From the NCBI RefSeq assembly GCF_030812255.1, contig NZ_JAUSSH010000001.1, positions 558,001 to 622,000 on the forward strand: DNA of 64,000 bases. Reading direction: 5' to 3'. A program made the position numbers and the translations under genes. Source of the DNA: Paeniglutamicibacter psychrophenolicus (GTDB taxonomy: Bacteria > Actinomycetota > Actinomycetes > Actinomycetales > Micrococcaceae). A model generated the notes under the pieces. It was given only the letters and a program-made list of their open reading frames with translations, was not told the DNA's origin and searched no databases. Within the stretch, counting starts at the first letter, position 1, and every line of letters begins with the position of its first letter. This document shows positions 1 through 9,194 of this stretch, in pieces.

Positions 1-2
1 AA

Positions 3-323
3 CTTCTGGCGGGCATTGAGGGCTTGCAGTTGCCCACAGTGGCGGCGGGGAACAACGACGTGTGGCACCTGTACGTGGTGCGCGTCGAGAACCGGGACGC
101 GGTCCTGGCCTCGCTGATCGAGGCGGGCATCGATGCCGGGATCCACTACCCGAGCCCGGTGCATCTGACCGGTGCGCTTGCCCACCTCGGGCTTCGTGCC
201 GGATCATTCCCGGTGGCCGAGGATGCCGCCGGACGGATTCTGTCGATCCCGTTGTTCCCGCACATCACCGAGGATCAGCAGCAGCGGGTCGCCGAGGCAC
301 TCGAATCGGCAGTGCGGCCATGA
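3..323 (+). CDS. DegT/DnrJ/EryC1/StrS-family sugar aminotransferase, C-terminal part (5' truncated by window edge)
   Basis: Only the last 106 residues are inside the window; the frame is open to the left edge, so the start lies outside. The sequence carries the C-terminal signature of PLP-dependent nucleotide-sugar aminotransferases: an HLYVVRV strand, a GIHYPSPVHL loop and a LSIPLFPHITEDQ segment near the end, the pattern of WbpE/QdtB-type enzymes that aminate the C3-keto group of a nucleotide sugar. The catalytic lysine would lie upstream and cannot be checked. The stop overlaps the start of the flippase gene (ATGA at 320-323), so the two are translationally coupled and this is an upstream member of polysaccharide unit 1. 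The exact sugar substrate is not deducible; a link to the acetyltransferase at 14,636-15,220 is inference. Confidence 0.88.
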   Translation, partial: LLAGIEGLQLPTVAAGNNDVWHLYVVRVENRDAVLASLIEAGIDAGIHYPSPVHLTGALAHLGLRAGSFPVAEDAAGRILSIPLFPHITEDQQQRVAEALESAVRP

Positions 324-1831
324 GCGGACGAAGGAGGGGCACTGTGCAGCCGCGGCGGGCAGGGCCGCCCGGAGCCTCGAATGCCCTGGGATGGAGCCTG
401 CTGAACACCATGGCATCGCGCTTTGCGACCCTAGGGATCGGAATCGTGCTGGCCCGGGTGCTGGGACCGAGTGAGTTCGGGACCTTTGCCGTGGCCTTGG
501 TCGTCCTGATGGCCGTGCTGAGCTTCAACGAGCTGGGCGTGAGTCTGGCGATCGTGCGGTGGCCGGGCGACCCCGCCGTGATCGCACCGACCGTGAACTC
601 GATCTCGGTACTGGCCAGCCTCGTGGTCTATGCCGCTGCCTATGCGGCCACACCCGCCCTGGCCAATGCCATGGGCGACCCCGGTGCTGTCGAGGTGGTG
701 AGGTTGCTGCTGCTTAGCGTCCTGGTCAACGGGGCGGTGGCGACACCCGCCGCGCTGCTGCAGCGCAGGTTCCGCGAACGGACGCGTATGGCCATCGACC
801 AGGCGAACGTGTGGATCGGGGCGGCAGTGTCTGTCGTCTTGGCCATCGCCGGCATGGGCGCCATGTCATTGGCCGTCGGGCGGCTGGCCGGAAGCGCGGT
901 TTCGGGAATCATGTTCGTCAGGTCCTCGCCGCTGCCTTACCGGTTCGGCTGGGACAGGAGCGTTGTTCCGGCACTGCTGCGCTTTGGCCTGCCGCTGGCC
1001 GGAACCAGCATCATTGTTTTTGCCGTCGGGTACGCCGACCAGCTCATTGCCGGGTCGCTGTTGGGTTCCACGGCCCTGGGCTTTTACGTGCTGGCCTTCA
1101 ACCTCTCCAGCTGGCCGATGAGCCTGCTCTCGCAGCCACTTCGACGGGTCGCCCCGGCAACCTTTTCCCACCTGCAGGCCGACAAGCAAGCCCTGCGCAG
1201 GGCCGTCACCATGATTTTCGGCTTGCTGGCAGCCTGCACCCTGCCGCTGTTCGCCTTCGTCTCGGGGGCCGCGGCGCCGCTGGTACGGTTCATTTACGGG
1301 GACGCCTGGTTCCCGGCTGCTGCAATCCTGTCCTTCCTGGTTTTCTCGGCATTGTGCAAACTGCTGTACGAGATGGTCTATGACTATCTGGTGGTGCTGG
1401 GGAAGTCGGGGACGGTGTTCCTCGTCCAGGGTGCCAGCCTCGTCGTGATGGTTCCGGCGCTGGTGGCAGGTGCCCGCATCGGTGGCCTGGTCGGCCTGGC
1501 CATCGCCCAGGCCGTGGTGTCGTGGGCCGTCATCCTTCCCCTGTACCTGGTGCAGTTGTCCCGCGCCGGGGTGGGTCTCCGGGCGGTGGCGCGCCGCTGT
1601 GCGACGCCGGCCGGCGTCGGCCTGCTGGTGGGTGGATCCTCGTACTGGATGTCCACCGAATTCAGCTCCCCGCTGGCAACTCTCGCCGTGGGAGGGGCGC
1701 TGGTGGCCATCGCCTCGGCTTCCCTCCTGTACGTCCGCCGCAGGGATATTTTCGAACTCCGGGGAATCGGAAGACCCGCGGAAGAACACGTGTCGCATCC
1801 AGAAGCAGCGGGAAATGAGCGTCCACAGTGA
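320..1831 (+). CDS. Wzx-like polysaccharide flippase (oligosaccharide flippase / MATE-like superfamily)
   Basis: Integral membrane protein of 503 residues with about 12-14 hydrophobic segments from roughly residue 25 to the end. It starts with a basic Arg-rich tail and a WSLLNTMASRFATLGIGIVL segment typical of the polysaccharide-synthesis flippase families (Polysacc_synt). Family members flip undecaprenyl-pyrophosphate-linked repeat units across the cytoplasmic membrane. The frame is open much further upstream (to 62), but the ATG at 320 overlaps the stop of the preceding aminotransferase and the protein upstream of it has no resemblance to the family, so 320 is chosen. It overlaps the next glycosyltransferase by four bases (GTGA). 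It is the flippase of unit 1; a second, unrelated-looking flippase sits at 26,538. Confidence 0.87.
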   Translation: MSGRRRGTVQPRRAGPPGASNALGWSLLNTMASRFATLGIGIVLARVLGPSEFGTFAVALVVLMAVLSFNELGVSLAIVRWPGDPAVIAPTVNSISVLASLVVYAAAYAATPALANAMGDPGAVEVVRLLLLSVLVNGAVATPAALLQRRFRERTRMAIDQANVWIGAAVSVVLAIAGMGAMSLAVGRLAGSAVSGIMFVRSSPLPYRFGWDRSVVPALLRFGLPLAGTSIIVFAVGYADQLIAGSLLGSTALGFYVLAFNLSSWPMSLLSQPLRRVAPATFSHLQADKQALRRAVTMIFGLLAACTLPLFAFVSGAAAPLVRFIYGDAWFPAAAILSFLVFSALCKLLYEMVYDYLVVLGKSGTVFLVQGASLVVMVPALVAGARIGGLVGLAIAQAVVSWAVILPLYLVQLSRAGVGLRAVARRCATPAGVGLLVGGSSYWMSTEFSSPLATLAVGGALVAIASASLLYVRRRDIFELRGIGRPAEEHVSHPEAAGNERPQ

Positions 1832-3087
1832 AAATACTTGTCTTTGCCCATGATTACGGCGTCGGCGGAAGCCAGCTGAACGCCATCGAGATCGCTGCCA
1901 CCCTGCGGGACATGGGACAGGAAACCATATTGTTTGGCCGCCCGGGGCCACTGAACAAAAGGGTTGACGAGCTGGGGCTGGAATTCATCGAGGCGCCCGT
2001 GCACCGGGGGCGGCCCTCGCCGGGCATTGTCCGGGCCCTGACAAGGACCATCGACCAGCGCGGCATCGATATCCTGCATGGCTACGAATGGCCCCCCGCA
2101 CTGGAATGCAGCATTGCATCCAGGCTTCGGCCGCGGACCAGGAGCGTGTCGACCGTCATGTCGATGTCGGTGGCACCCTTCCTTCCCATGGCGGTTCCCT
2201 TGCTAGTCGGAACGCAGGCCATCGCCCACTACGAAAGGCTGCAAGGCAGGCAGACCGTGGTGGTGCAGGAACCGCCGGTCGACCTCGACTTCAACCGACC
2301 GGATGGCCGCGGGGGCCAGACCGAGTTTCGGCGGAGGTGGGGCCTGCGATACGACGCGCCCATTGTCGTGATGGTTTCCCGGCTCGCCCACGAGCTCAAG
2401 CGCGAGGGGATCCTGGCCGCGATCCAGGCCCTGGCTCTGGTGCCGGCGGACCGGAAGATCCAACTGGTAATCGTCGGAGGAGGACCGGCCGAGACAGAGA
2501 TCCGGCTGGCGGCCGAGAAAGCCAACAAGGAACTGTCCGGCCACCGCGTGGTCCTCACCGGGGAAATGGACGACCCGCGTCCGGCTTATGGCACGGCGGA
2601 CGTAGTCCTGGGCATGGGTGGATCGGCACTGCGCGGGCTCGCCTTCGGCAAGCCCCTGGTGGTGCAGGGCGAAAAGGGGTTCTGGCGATTGCTGACGCCG
2701 GGTTCGCTCCCGGACTTCCTGTGGCAAGGGTGGTATGGGATTGGCCAGGATCCCTCCGAGGGGCAGGCCAGGCTGGCGGGAATACTCGATGGCCTGCTGA
2801 CGGACACCGAACGCGCAACCGAACTGGGGCGTTTTGGCCTGCAAACCGCCCGTGAGCGGTATTCGCTGAAACAGGCCGCCGAGATCCAGCTGGGGGTCTA
2901 CGAAGCGGCACTGGAGCGGAAGCCGGAGCCCTCGCACCAGCTGGCAATGGACTCGGCCGCCGCCCTGAAATTCCTTCGCTACGAGTCGCGCCGCCGCCTG
3001 GCCAGGCTGCGGGGGAGGCAGACCTCGGATGACTTCAACGCCAATCCCGTCGCCATTTCCCGTCCCGAGGTCGTGGCACATGGTTGA
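1828..3087 (+). CDS. GT4-like glycosyltransferase, atypical acceptor-side motif
   Basis: A 419-residue cytoplasmic protein with a two-domain GT-B layout. The N-terminal half opens with MKILVFAHDYGVGGSQLNA, the glycine-rich acceptor loop of GT4 enzymes, and the C-terminal half begins with IVVMVSRLAHELKREGI and VIVGGGPAETEI, the usual nucleotide-sugar-binding start. The canonical E-x7-E motif is not apparent: the corresponding region reads GMGGSALRGLAFGKPLVV, so the first Glu is missing. That may mean an altered donor site or a divergent subfamily. The GTG start overlaps the flippase stop. It probably adds one sugar of the unit-1 repeat; donor and acceptor are unknown. Confidence 0.85.
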   Translation: MKILVFAHDYGVGGSQLNAIEIAATLRDMGQETILFGRPGPLNKRVDELGLEFIEAPVHRGRPSPGIVRALTRTIDQRGIDILHGYEWPPALECSIASRLRPRTRSVSTVMSMSVAPFLPMAVPLLVGTQAIAHYERLQGRQTVVVQEPPVDLDFNRPDGRGGQTEFRRRWGLRYDAPIVVMVSRLAHELKREGILAAIQALALVPADRKIQLVIVGGGPAETEIRLAAEKANKELSGHRVVLTGEMDDPRPAYGTADVVLGMGGSALRGLAFGKPLVVQGEKGFWRLLTPGSLPDFLWQGWYGIGQDPSEGQARLAGILDGLLTDTERATELGRFGLQTARERYSLKQAAEIQLGVYEAALERKPEPSHQLAMDSAAALKFLRYESRRRLARLRGRQTSDDFNANPVAISRPEVVAHG

Positions 3088-3109
3088 GAAAGCAGCGGAG
3101 AGAGCCCCC

Positions 3110-4342
3110 ATGATCGTCTGGATCGCCGGAACGGGCTGGGATTCGGTTCCCGGGACCGACAAGCGCCTGGTGGGGGAGCTGGCGAGCGACCACCAACTCA
3201 TTTGGGTCGATCCCCCGATCCGCTTCCCGCTGGGACGGCCACGGGATCCGGTCAGCATGCAAGGCGGAAGCATCGGGGAGAACATCATCCGGGTGCCGGT
3301 CCATACGCTTCCGGGGATCACCAAGCCAGTAGTCAGACAGCTGACAACGCTGCGCCTGAACAGGGCAGTTCGCCGAGCGGTGGCCGAGGCGGGGACCGAG
3401 CCCACGGCCGTGGTGGTGTCGTTTCCGATCGCCGAGTTCCCGCGCGGCCTCCCCGGCACCAAGATCCTCTACGTGACCGACGATTGGCTCGGCGGATCCT
3501 CGTTGATGGGGTTTTCCGGCTCCCACGTCAAACGCGTCCTTGCGGCAAACATCGAATCCGCGGACATCGTCGCGGCGGTGACACCGGGCCTGCTGGAACA
3601 GCTCGGTGAACTGGGCCCCGTCCGGCACGGCGTGGTCTTGCCCAACGGGTGCCTGCCCTTGGGCCCGAGCCCGGCGGGTACAGTTCGGGGCCGGGAAATC
3701 GGCTTGGTCGGACAGCTCAATGAGCGCCTCGACATGGACCTGCTCGAGGCGATGTGTCGAACCGGTGAACAAATACTTGTGGTGGGGCCGCGCCGTGACA
3801 GGGGAGCCGGATTCGGCAAACGGCTGGACAGCTTCTTGGCGGCAAAAAACGTTGACTGGGCCGGATCGGTGCCCGCGGCGGAGTTGCCGAAGTACTTCGC
3901 GCGGATGAAGGTGGGGGTCACTCCATACGTCGATTCCCCGTTCAACCGCGCCAGCTTTCCCCTGAAGACCCTTGAGTACCTCTCCGCCGGCGTCCCGGTG
4001 GTCGCAACGGATCTTCCGGCCGTAAGATGGCTCGACTCGGACCACGTCCAGGCCGCCGCAAACACCGAGGATTTCCTGGCCAAGATCGCTGTGCAGCTGG
4101 ACGGACGGTGGACAAGGTCCGCCGAGCGCCGCCGTCGGCAATTTGCCGGGGAACACAGTTGGGCGCATCGAGCGGCAGACTTTTCCTCCATTATCGGGAC
4201 CGGCGCCCGAAGTGCCAGGGCGCCGGATCCGGCCGGCAGGGAATATCCACAGCAGCGAAATGAGGGAATCGATGTTCGGCAACAGCACACCACCACGGCG
4301 GAGGCCATCCATGGCCGTGGTCACCCCAAGCTACGCACCTGA
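3110..4342 (+). CDS. Glycosyltransferase (GT-B fold, TuaH-like)
   Basis: About 410 residues. The protein starts MIVWIAGTGWDSVPGTDKRL, like teichuronic-acid-type TuaH glycosyltransferases. Its C-terminal domain has GLVGQLNERLDMDLLEA and then PLKTLEYLSAGVPVVATDLP, where the conserved Glu of the donor site lies in KTLEY. The ATG at 3110 has an excellent ribosome site (GGAGAG at 3097-3102, seven bases away). The alternative ATG at 3080 overlaps the previous stop and has only a weak site, and the frame stays open to 3029. The gene is part of unit 1 and probably builds the repeat unit on the cytoplasmic face. Substrate not deducible. Confidence 0.85.
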   Translation: MIVWIAGTGWDSVPGTDKRLVGELASDHQLIWVDPPIRFPLGRPRDPVSMQGGSIGENIIRVPVHTLPGITKPVVRQLTTLRLNRAVRRAVAEAGTEPTAVVVSFPIAEFPRGLPGTKILYVTDDWLGGSSLMGFSGSHVKRVLAANIESADIVAAVTPGLLEQLGELGPVRHGVVLPNGCLPLGPSPAGTVRGREIGLVGQLNERLDMDLLEAMCRTGEQILVVGPRRDRGAGFGKRLDSFLAAKNVDWAGSVPAAELPKYFARMKVGVTPYVDSPFNRASFPLKTLEYLSAGVPVVATDLPAVRWLDSDHVQAAANTEDFLAKIAVQLDGRWTRSAERRRRQFAGEHSWAHRAADFSSIIGTGARSARAPDPAGREYPQQRNEGIDVRQQHTTTAEAIHGRGHPKLRT

Positions 4343-5168
4343 CATGCAACTTTGTCGTGAGCTGAATGAATCGGTGTTGAGGTACTCCGCGGCCGACATC
4401 GAACATCACGTCATCGTTCCGGAAAAGGACCTTACGCTTTTTGCCGGCCTGGCAGGCGAGCGCACCAAGATCCACGGCGTCAACGCCCTGCTGCCCAGAA
4501 CGATGCTGAAGCTGCCCTTGGTCAACGGGTGGATCAATGTGGTCAGGCCCTTTCCGCCGCTGCGCGGCTGGATCGTTCAGCAACTAGTGAAGCTCGCGTT
4601 TGCGGCATCCTTGGATACAGACATTGCCCTACTCACGGATTCGGACATGGTGTTCATCGACCGCGTGGAAGCAGGGGCGTTCTCGCACATGGGTACGGCC
4701 TCGTTTTACCGGCTGGAGAACGGGGTGGATGACACGCTGCCGCGGCACCGCCAATGGCATGAGGTCGCCCACCGCCTGCTGGGGCTGGCCCCGCCGCCTC
4801 CGGGGTTCCTGCATGACTACGTGGCGTGGCCCTGCCCGTGGAGCCCGGCAATCGTGCGAAGGATGCTCGACCGGGTTTCCGAGGTGACGGGCCAGCACTG
4901 GGCAACCGCCATCGGACGCGAAATCCATTTTTCGGAAATGATTTTGTATGGAGTGTATGTCGATCAAATCCATTCACGGACTTCCGAGGTCGTCTCGACC
5001 GACTCCATGAGGTGCCTGAACTATTCAGAGGAGATACCCATGGATGAAGCGGGCGTCAGATCCTTCCTCAGGCGAATCGACGAGCGCGACCTGGCCGTGA
5101 TGATCTCCGCGAAATCGGGTGTTTCCCTTGCGCTTCGGCAACGGATGCTCACGCGCATCCAGCGCTAG
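4311..5168 (+). CDS. DUF6492-like protein, putative glycosyltransferase
   Basis: A 285-residue soluble protein beginning MAVVTPSYAPDMQLCRELN, the typical opening of DUF6492 proteins found in polysaccharide loci. A DSDMVFID stretch about 115 residues in looks like the metal-binding DxD of GT-A glycosyltransferases. The start is set by a strong ribosome site (GGAGG at 4300-4304, six bases upstream). Alternative ATGs at 4260 and 4272 would add 13-17 residues with weaker sites. The gene overlaps the upstream glycosyltransferase by 32 bases. It is the last gene before a 340-base gap, so it may end the first transcript. Catalytic function is inferred from the DxD-like motif and context only. Confidence 0.75.
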   Translation: MAVVTPSYAPDMQLCRELNESVLRYSAADIEHHVIVPEKDLTLFAGLAGERTKIHGVNALLPRTMLKLPLVNGWINVVRPFPPLRGWIVQQLVKLAFAASLDTDIALLTDSDMVFIDRVEAGAFSHMGTASFYRLENGVDDTLPRHRQWHEVAHRLLGLAPPPPGFLHDYVAWPCPWSPAIVRRMLDRVSEVTGQHWATAIGREIHFSEMILYGVYVDQIHSRTSEVVSTDSMRCLNYSEEIPMDEAGVRSFLRRIDERDLAVMISAKSGVSLALRQRMLTRIQR

Positions 5169-5508
5169 GTCGCTGCGGCCATGGGACGGACAAAGCGAAT
5201 CCGCCGGCAAGGAAGCGTACCAGGCCCGGAAAAATGGGGCGGTTTGGATTCGCATCCGGCGGGACGCTCGGGTGATGGAAGGGACGCGGCCTGGGGCCGG
5301 GGATGTGGGAGGTTTCGAGCCCTTTCGGTTGCTCCATCGAACGGATAGGGTTGGTTGATATTGGGGGAATCATGAACGCTGGGGATTGCATAATGATCGA
5401 GTCCATGTGGGCTGCCGGGAACCGGTGGAGCCTCACCGTTCCCGCGCGCCTGCAGCTGGGCCACCGAGCGGGCCACCCTCCGGGGTACCTGTCCGAAACC
5501 TGGCGACC
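5169..5508. other. Gap inside unit 1; no gene supported
   Basis: The reading frames crossing this 340-base stretch have no protein-like composition. The last third (5340-5400) is AT-richer than its surroundings and includes TTGATA (5355-5360) and CATAAT (5389-5394), but these are 28 bases apart, too far for a standard promoter. A weak internal promoter for the polymerase gene is possible but not demonstrated. No hairpin with a T-run was found. Confidence 0.4.
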
Positions 5509-6930
5509 ATGAGCACGCCATCTGTACCCGGTGGACGTGTGGTCCGGGCAAAACGGCGGAAACAACGCGGGCTCGCCCGGACCGGAGCGTGGGCCGGAAG
5601 CGAGCGCCCCGGCGCCGGAACCGTGGGCCGTCTCTGGCTGCTTCAAGCGGTGGCCTTTTCAATTTTCGCGTTTCCGTCCAGCATGGTCATCGCGCCCATC
5701 GGAGCCGCAGGCACGGTCCCTTTGATGTTGGCAATCTTGTTGTTCGTTTTTTGGGGCGCCGCGGTGTTGTTCGGGATGCAGAATCCGCTGGCCTCCGGCA
5801 ACCCGGGCCGGATGGCATTTTGCGTCCTCGCCCTGGCGACATGCGCGTCCTATGCCGCGATGTTCTCGGGATGGACCGGGGGGAGCACCGTCGCTGCCAG
5901 GGCGGCGGCGGACCGCTGGGTGCTGCTTCTAGTTGGCAGCGCGGGCATCATTCTGGTGGCTTCCCAATCGATCAAGACCCTCGACGATGTCATGCGCATT
6001 GTCAGGCCCCTCCTGGCCGGGGCATTCGTTTGTTCGGTGATCGCGGTCATCCAGTTCTTCCTAAGGATCAATCCCGTTGAATGGATCCAACAGCTCATGG
6101 TCGGATTCACATACAACGGCGGGGACACGGCATTCCAGGTCCGCGGTACCTTTTTGAGAGTGGCCGGGACAACATTCACATCGATTGAATTGGCCGTCGT
6201 ATCGGCGATGCTTCTCCCGCTTTCGGTATGGAGGGCGCTGTACGACAAGAAGGGAAGAAAATGGTTTCATTGGCTGGGAACCTGCCTGCTGGGGTTTTCC
6301 CTGGTATCAACAATTTCACGTTCCAGCGTCCTCGGATTGATGATCATCGTCATTGTCTTCGTCCCCTTCTTGCCGCGTATTGCCCGTCAGTGGTCTGTTG
6401 TTGTGGTCCCGATAGCCATCGCGCTGGTGTTCCTCACGATCCCGGGTGTGGTCAGCACGCTGGGGGACGCCTTGACATCCGGAAATTCAGACCCCTCCAT
6501 AAGCACGAGAACCAACAACTATCCACGGGTTGCCCGAATGATAGGGGAGCAGCCGATCCTCGGCGCAGGTCCGGGAAACTTCATGCCAGAATTCGCCATC
6601 TACATCCTTGATAACCAGTTCCTGAACTCCGCCGTGACGCTGGGACTTGTCGGGATGGGCGCCACGATCGTGTACCTTTCGGTGCCGGGCCTGGCTGCTC
6701 TGGTGGCGGCCAGGGCTGCCACGGCCGGGGTCCTGCGGTGCTTGGCCGGTGCTGTGGCAGCCGGATCGTTGGTGGCCACGGCCTGCTCGCTGACATTCGA
6801 TTCCCTGTCCTTCCCGGTGTTTGCCCTTACCTTTCCGATGCTGGTCGGCCTCGGCGGCGGGATCTGGAAACTTGTGCAAGAAGAAAGGGCTGGACATGCT
6901 GCCGATGGCATCCGCGGAACCTGGACCTAA
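5509..6930 (+). CDS. Wzy-like O-antigen polymerase / ligase family membrane protein (copy 1)
   Basis: A 473-residue membrane protein with about 10-12 hydrophobic segments. A long extracytoplasmic loop before the last helices carries TRTNNYPRVARMIGEQPILG followed by GAGPGNFM, the typical O-antigen ligase/polymerase (Wzy_C) signature of an Arg-rich stretch and a GxGxGNF-like turn. Family members polymerise lipid-linked repeats at the outer face of the membrane. The frame is open from 5386, but the residues before MSTPSVPGG look non-coding, so the ATG at 5509 is preferred even though no clear ribosome site precedes it. The following Wzz-like gene and the upstream flippase complete a Wzx/Wzy/Wzz set. 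Confidence 0.83.
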   Translation: MSTPSVPGGRVVRAKRRKQRGLARTGAWAGSERPGAGTVGRLWLLQAVAFSIFAFPSSMVIAPIGAAGTVPLMLAILLFVFWGAAVLFGMQNPLASGNPGRMAFCVLALATCASYAAMFSGWTGGSTVAARAAADRWVLLLVGSAGIILVASQSIKTLDDVMRIVRPLLAGAFVCSVIAVIQFFLRINPVEWIQQLMVGFTYNGGDTAFQVRGTFLRVAGTTFTSIELAVVSAMLLPLSVWRALYDKKGRKWFHWLGTCLLGFSLVSTISRSSVLGLMIIVIVFVPFLPRIARQWSVVVVPIAIALVFLTIPGVVSTLGDALTSGNSDPSISTRTNNYPRVARMIGEQPILGAGPGNFMPEFAIYILDNQFLNSAVTLGLVGMGATIVYLSVPGLAALVAARAATAGVLRCLAGAVAAGSLVATACSLTFDSLSFPVFALTFPMLVGLGGGIWKLVQEERAGHAADGIRGTWT

Positions 6931-6981
6931 AAATACATCAATTACCTCAATGCCGGTCTCGAAAAAATTTGGAGGACGACC

Positions 6982-7770
6982 ATGGACCCGATAGCAGTTC
7001 TAAAAACAATCTGGACGTACAGGTTTTGGGTCTTGCCCGTGGTTGTGTTGACGCTGGTTGCCGGGGCATATGTTTATCAATTTGGCCCCAGGTCCTACGA
7101 GGCCACGATGAGCGTGGCCATCGTCAACCCAACGATCCCCTCGGACCGGGACATTGAGAGGAACCCCAAACTGGAAAAGGTGAACAAGGACAACCCCTAT
7201 CTTCGCTCCTTCGACAATTCGTTGATTACCGATGTGATCGTTACGAGGCTGAATTCGTCATCGACGGCCAAGGACGTTGAGGCGGCCGGGCTGGGGCCCG
7301 AGTATGCAGTCGGGCAGGGCGTGAACAGCAACGGATTCGTCATCGATATCAACGGTATCGGCAGCAGCCCGGAAAAGGCGGGTGCCACCGCCCGGTTCCT
7401 GGGCAAGCGCCTGCAAGAAGACCTGTACAGCGCGCAGAAGGTGAACGGCGCCGACGATTCCTACCTGTTCACCTCACTGGTTATTGTCGAGCCCGGAAAA
7501 CCGGTGGAACAGTTCTCCAGCCGGTTGCGCTCGCTGATCATGGTTGCCCTTGGTGGTGGCATCCTGCTGCTGGGAACGTTGTCCGTGGCGACGTCCGTTG
7601 GTCGATCGCGAGCGGAGCGTGCGCGGCTGCGTTCGGAATCCATGGAGCTTGAGGAGCCGTCGAATGTTCAACGAATCGCCGATGCAACCACTGCCAACGA
7701 GTCCTCTTCGAAATCTCCTGCAAATTCGGCCCGTAGCCGACGGCAAGCAGCCGCCGGCGGTGGCGATTAG
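6982..7770 (+). CDS. Wzz-like chain-length determinant / polysaccharide co-polymerase (copy 1)
   Basis: A 262-residue protein with the two-helix Wzz topology: TM1 near residues 15-35 (FWVLPVVVLTLVAGAYVYQF), an extracytoplasmic stretch of about 150 residues, and TM2 near 187-205 (SLIMVALGGGILLLGTLSV). A short, Arg- and Ser-rich cytoplasmic tail follows. No BY-kinase domain is attached. Such proteins regulate polymer length with Wzy. A good ribosome site (GGAGG, about eight bases before the ATG) fixes the start. It lies directly behind the Wzy gene with a 51-base gap. Confidence 0.8.
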   Translation: MDPIAVLKTIWTYRFWVLPVVVLTLVAGAYVYQFGPRSYEATMSVAIVNPTIPSDRDIERNPKLEKVNKDNPYLRSFDNSLITDVIVTRLNSSSTAKDVEAAGLGPEYAVGQGVNSNGFVIDINGIGSSPEKAGATARFLGKRLQEDLYSAQKVNGADDSYLFTSLVIVEPGKPVEQFSSRLRSLIMVALGGGILLLGTLSVATSVGRSRAERARLRSESMELEEPSNVQRIADATTANESSSKSPANSARSRRQAAAGGGD

Positions 7771-7865
7771 ATTTTCCAGGGGTTCCCGACAAGGCCGCCG
7801 CCGGTGGCTTGGCCCGGGGAGCGGTATCGCATCAATCGATAGACGGATACATGAAGGACAATGCC

Positions 7866-9149
7866 ATGACAAGGATCGGTTACCTCATTCCTGAATACCC
7901 CGGACAAACCCACAGCTTCTTCTGGAGGGAGTTGCTGGAGCTGAGGCGCATGGGCATTCTTGCCGATGTGGTCTCCACCCGTCCTCCACGGTCAGGAAGC
8001 GTCGGGCATGACTGGGAGACGGAACCGGATGCCCACGCCTACTACTTGATGCCGTTGAAGGTGCAGGCGGCCCTTGCACTTGCCGGAGGTCTGGCACCGG
8101 CACTGTGGGACCGACGGGCGAGGGACAAGTTGAGGCACTTGGTGTCCGAAATGCATGTGGCTGCGCGAGCCGAACCACGCGGAGGACTGGCCCGAAACCT
8201 TGTGATACAGGCGGGATTGATATGTGCCGGGGCGGACCTCACACGGCTGGCCGAGGCCAGGGGAATAGCGCATGTCCATGTCCATTCCTGTGCCAACGCC
8301 GCCCAGGTGGCGCTGTACGCCAAGGTCATCTCGGGACTGACATACAGCCTTTCCCTGCATGGTTCCCTGGGGGACTACGGGCCAAACCAGCCGTCAAAAT
8401 GGCGCAATGCATCGTTCGCCCTGATCATCACGAAGGTGCTTTTGGAATCGATCAAAGTGGAACTGCTTGGTTCGCTTCCTGCGCAAGTAGCCATTGCACC
8501 GATGGGGGTGCAGACCGATCTCTTCAAACGTTCAAGCCCCTACCAGGCGTTTCAAGTAGGAGGGGAATTGCGACTGGTCAGTTGCGGACGCCTGAATGAG
8601 AGCAAGGGGCACGACCAGCTGATCCGCGCAGTTGCGGAATTGCGAAAACGCGGGCTTTCGCCGAAGCTGCACATACTTGGTGAAGACGAATCCGGAGGCG
8701 GGGGCTACCGTCGCGTTCTCGAACAACTGATCATGGACCTGGACATCGGGGACTCGGTTGAACTGCTGGGTTCCCTGCCGGAGACCGAAGTGGTGGCGCA
8801 GCTCCAGCAAGCCCACGTCTTCGTTCTTGCCAGCCATTCCGAGCCGCTTGGCGTTGCGATAATGGAAGCCATGTCGATGCAACTTCCGGTGGTCGTGACC
8901 GGAACGGGGGGAGTCCCGGAGCTAGTCGAAGACGGTGTCAGTGGTGTTCTGGTTGAACCCGGAAACCCCGCCGGGATCGTGGAGGCCGTCACTCGAATGG
9001 CGCAATCGCCAGCACTGGCCACGGCCTTGGGGAGGGCCGCACGGGAAAGGGTGGTGGACAGTTTTCAAAGCTCGCGCAGTGCCAAGGTGCTGGCGGCATT
9101 GGTCGAGTTCCCGTGCCGGCAAGATGGGAAGGACCATGGACAACGGTGA
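7866..9149 (+). CDS. GT4-family glycosyltransferase, colanic-acid type
   Basis: About 427 residues with GT-B layout. The start MTRIGYLIPEYPGQTHSFFW resembles WcaL/ExoL-type glycosyltransferases whose N-terminus reads PEYPxxSETF. The C-terminal half has LVSCGRLNESKGHDQLIRA and the canonical E-x7-E motif in SHSEPLGVAIMEAMSMQLPV, then a conserved GTGGVPELVEDG. The ATG at 7866 is chosen because AAGGAC sits six bases upstream; an in-frame ATG at 7851 and a longer open frame from 7809 exist. It acts in the cytoplasm, adding a sugar to the lipid-linked repeat of unit 1. Donor sugar unknown. Confidence 0.88.
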   Translation: MTRIGYLIPEYPGQTHSFFWRELLELRRMGILADVVSTRPPRSGSVGHDWETEPDAHAYYLMPLKVQAALALAGGLAPALWDRRARDKLRHLVSEMHVAARAEPRGGLARNLVIQAGLICAGADLTRLAEARGIAHVHVHSCANAAQVALYAKVISGLTYSLSLHGSLGDYGPNQPSKWRNASFALIITKVLLESIKVELLGSLPAQVAIAPMGVQTDLFKRSSPYQAFQVGGELRLVSCGRLNESKGHDQLIRAVAELRKRGLSPKLHILGEDESGGGGYRRVLEQLIMDLDIGDSVELLGSLPETEVVAQLQQAHVFVLASHSEPLGVAIMEAMSMQLPVVVTGTGGVPELVEDGVSGVLVEPGNPAGIVEAVTRMAQSPALATALGRAARERVVDSFQSSRSAKVLAALVEFPCRQDGKDHGQR

Positions 9150-9194
9150 AGCCGGGAACCCGCCAGCGCCCTGTCTCGGCGGGGCGATGAGCCC

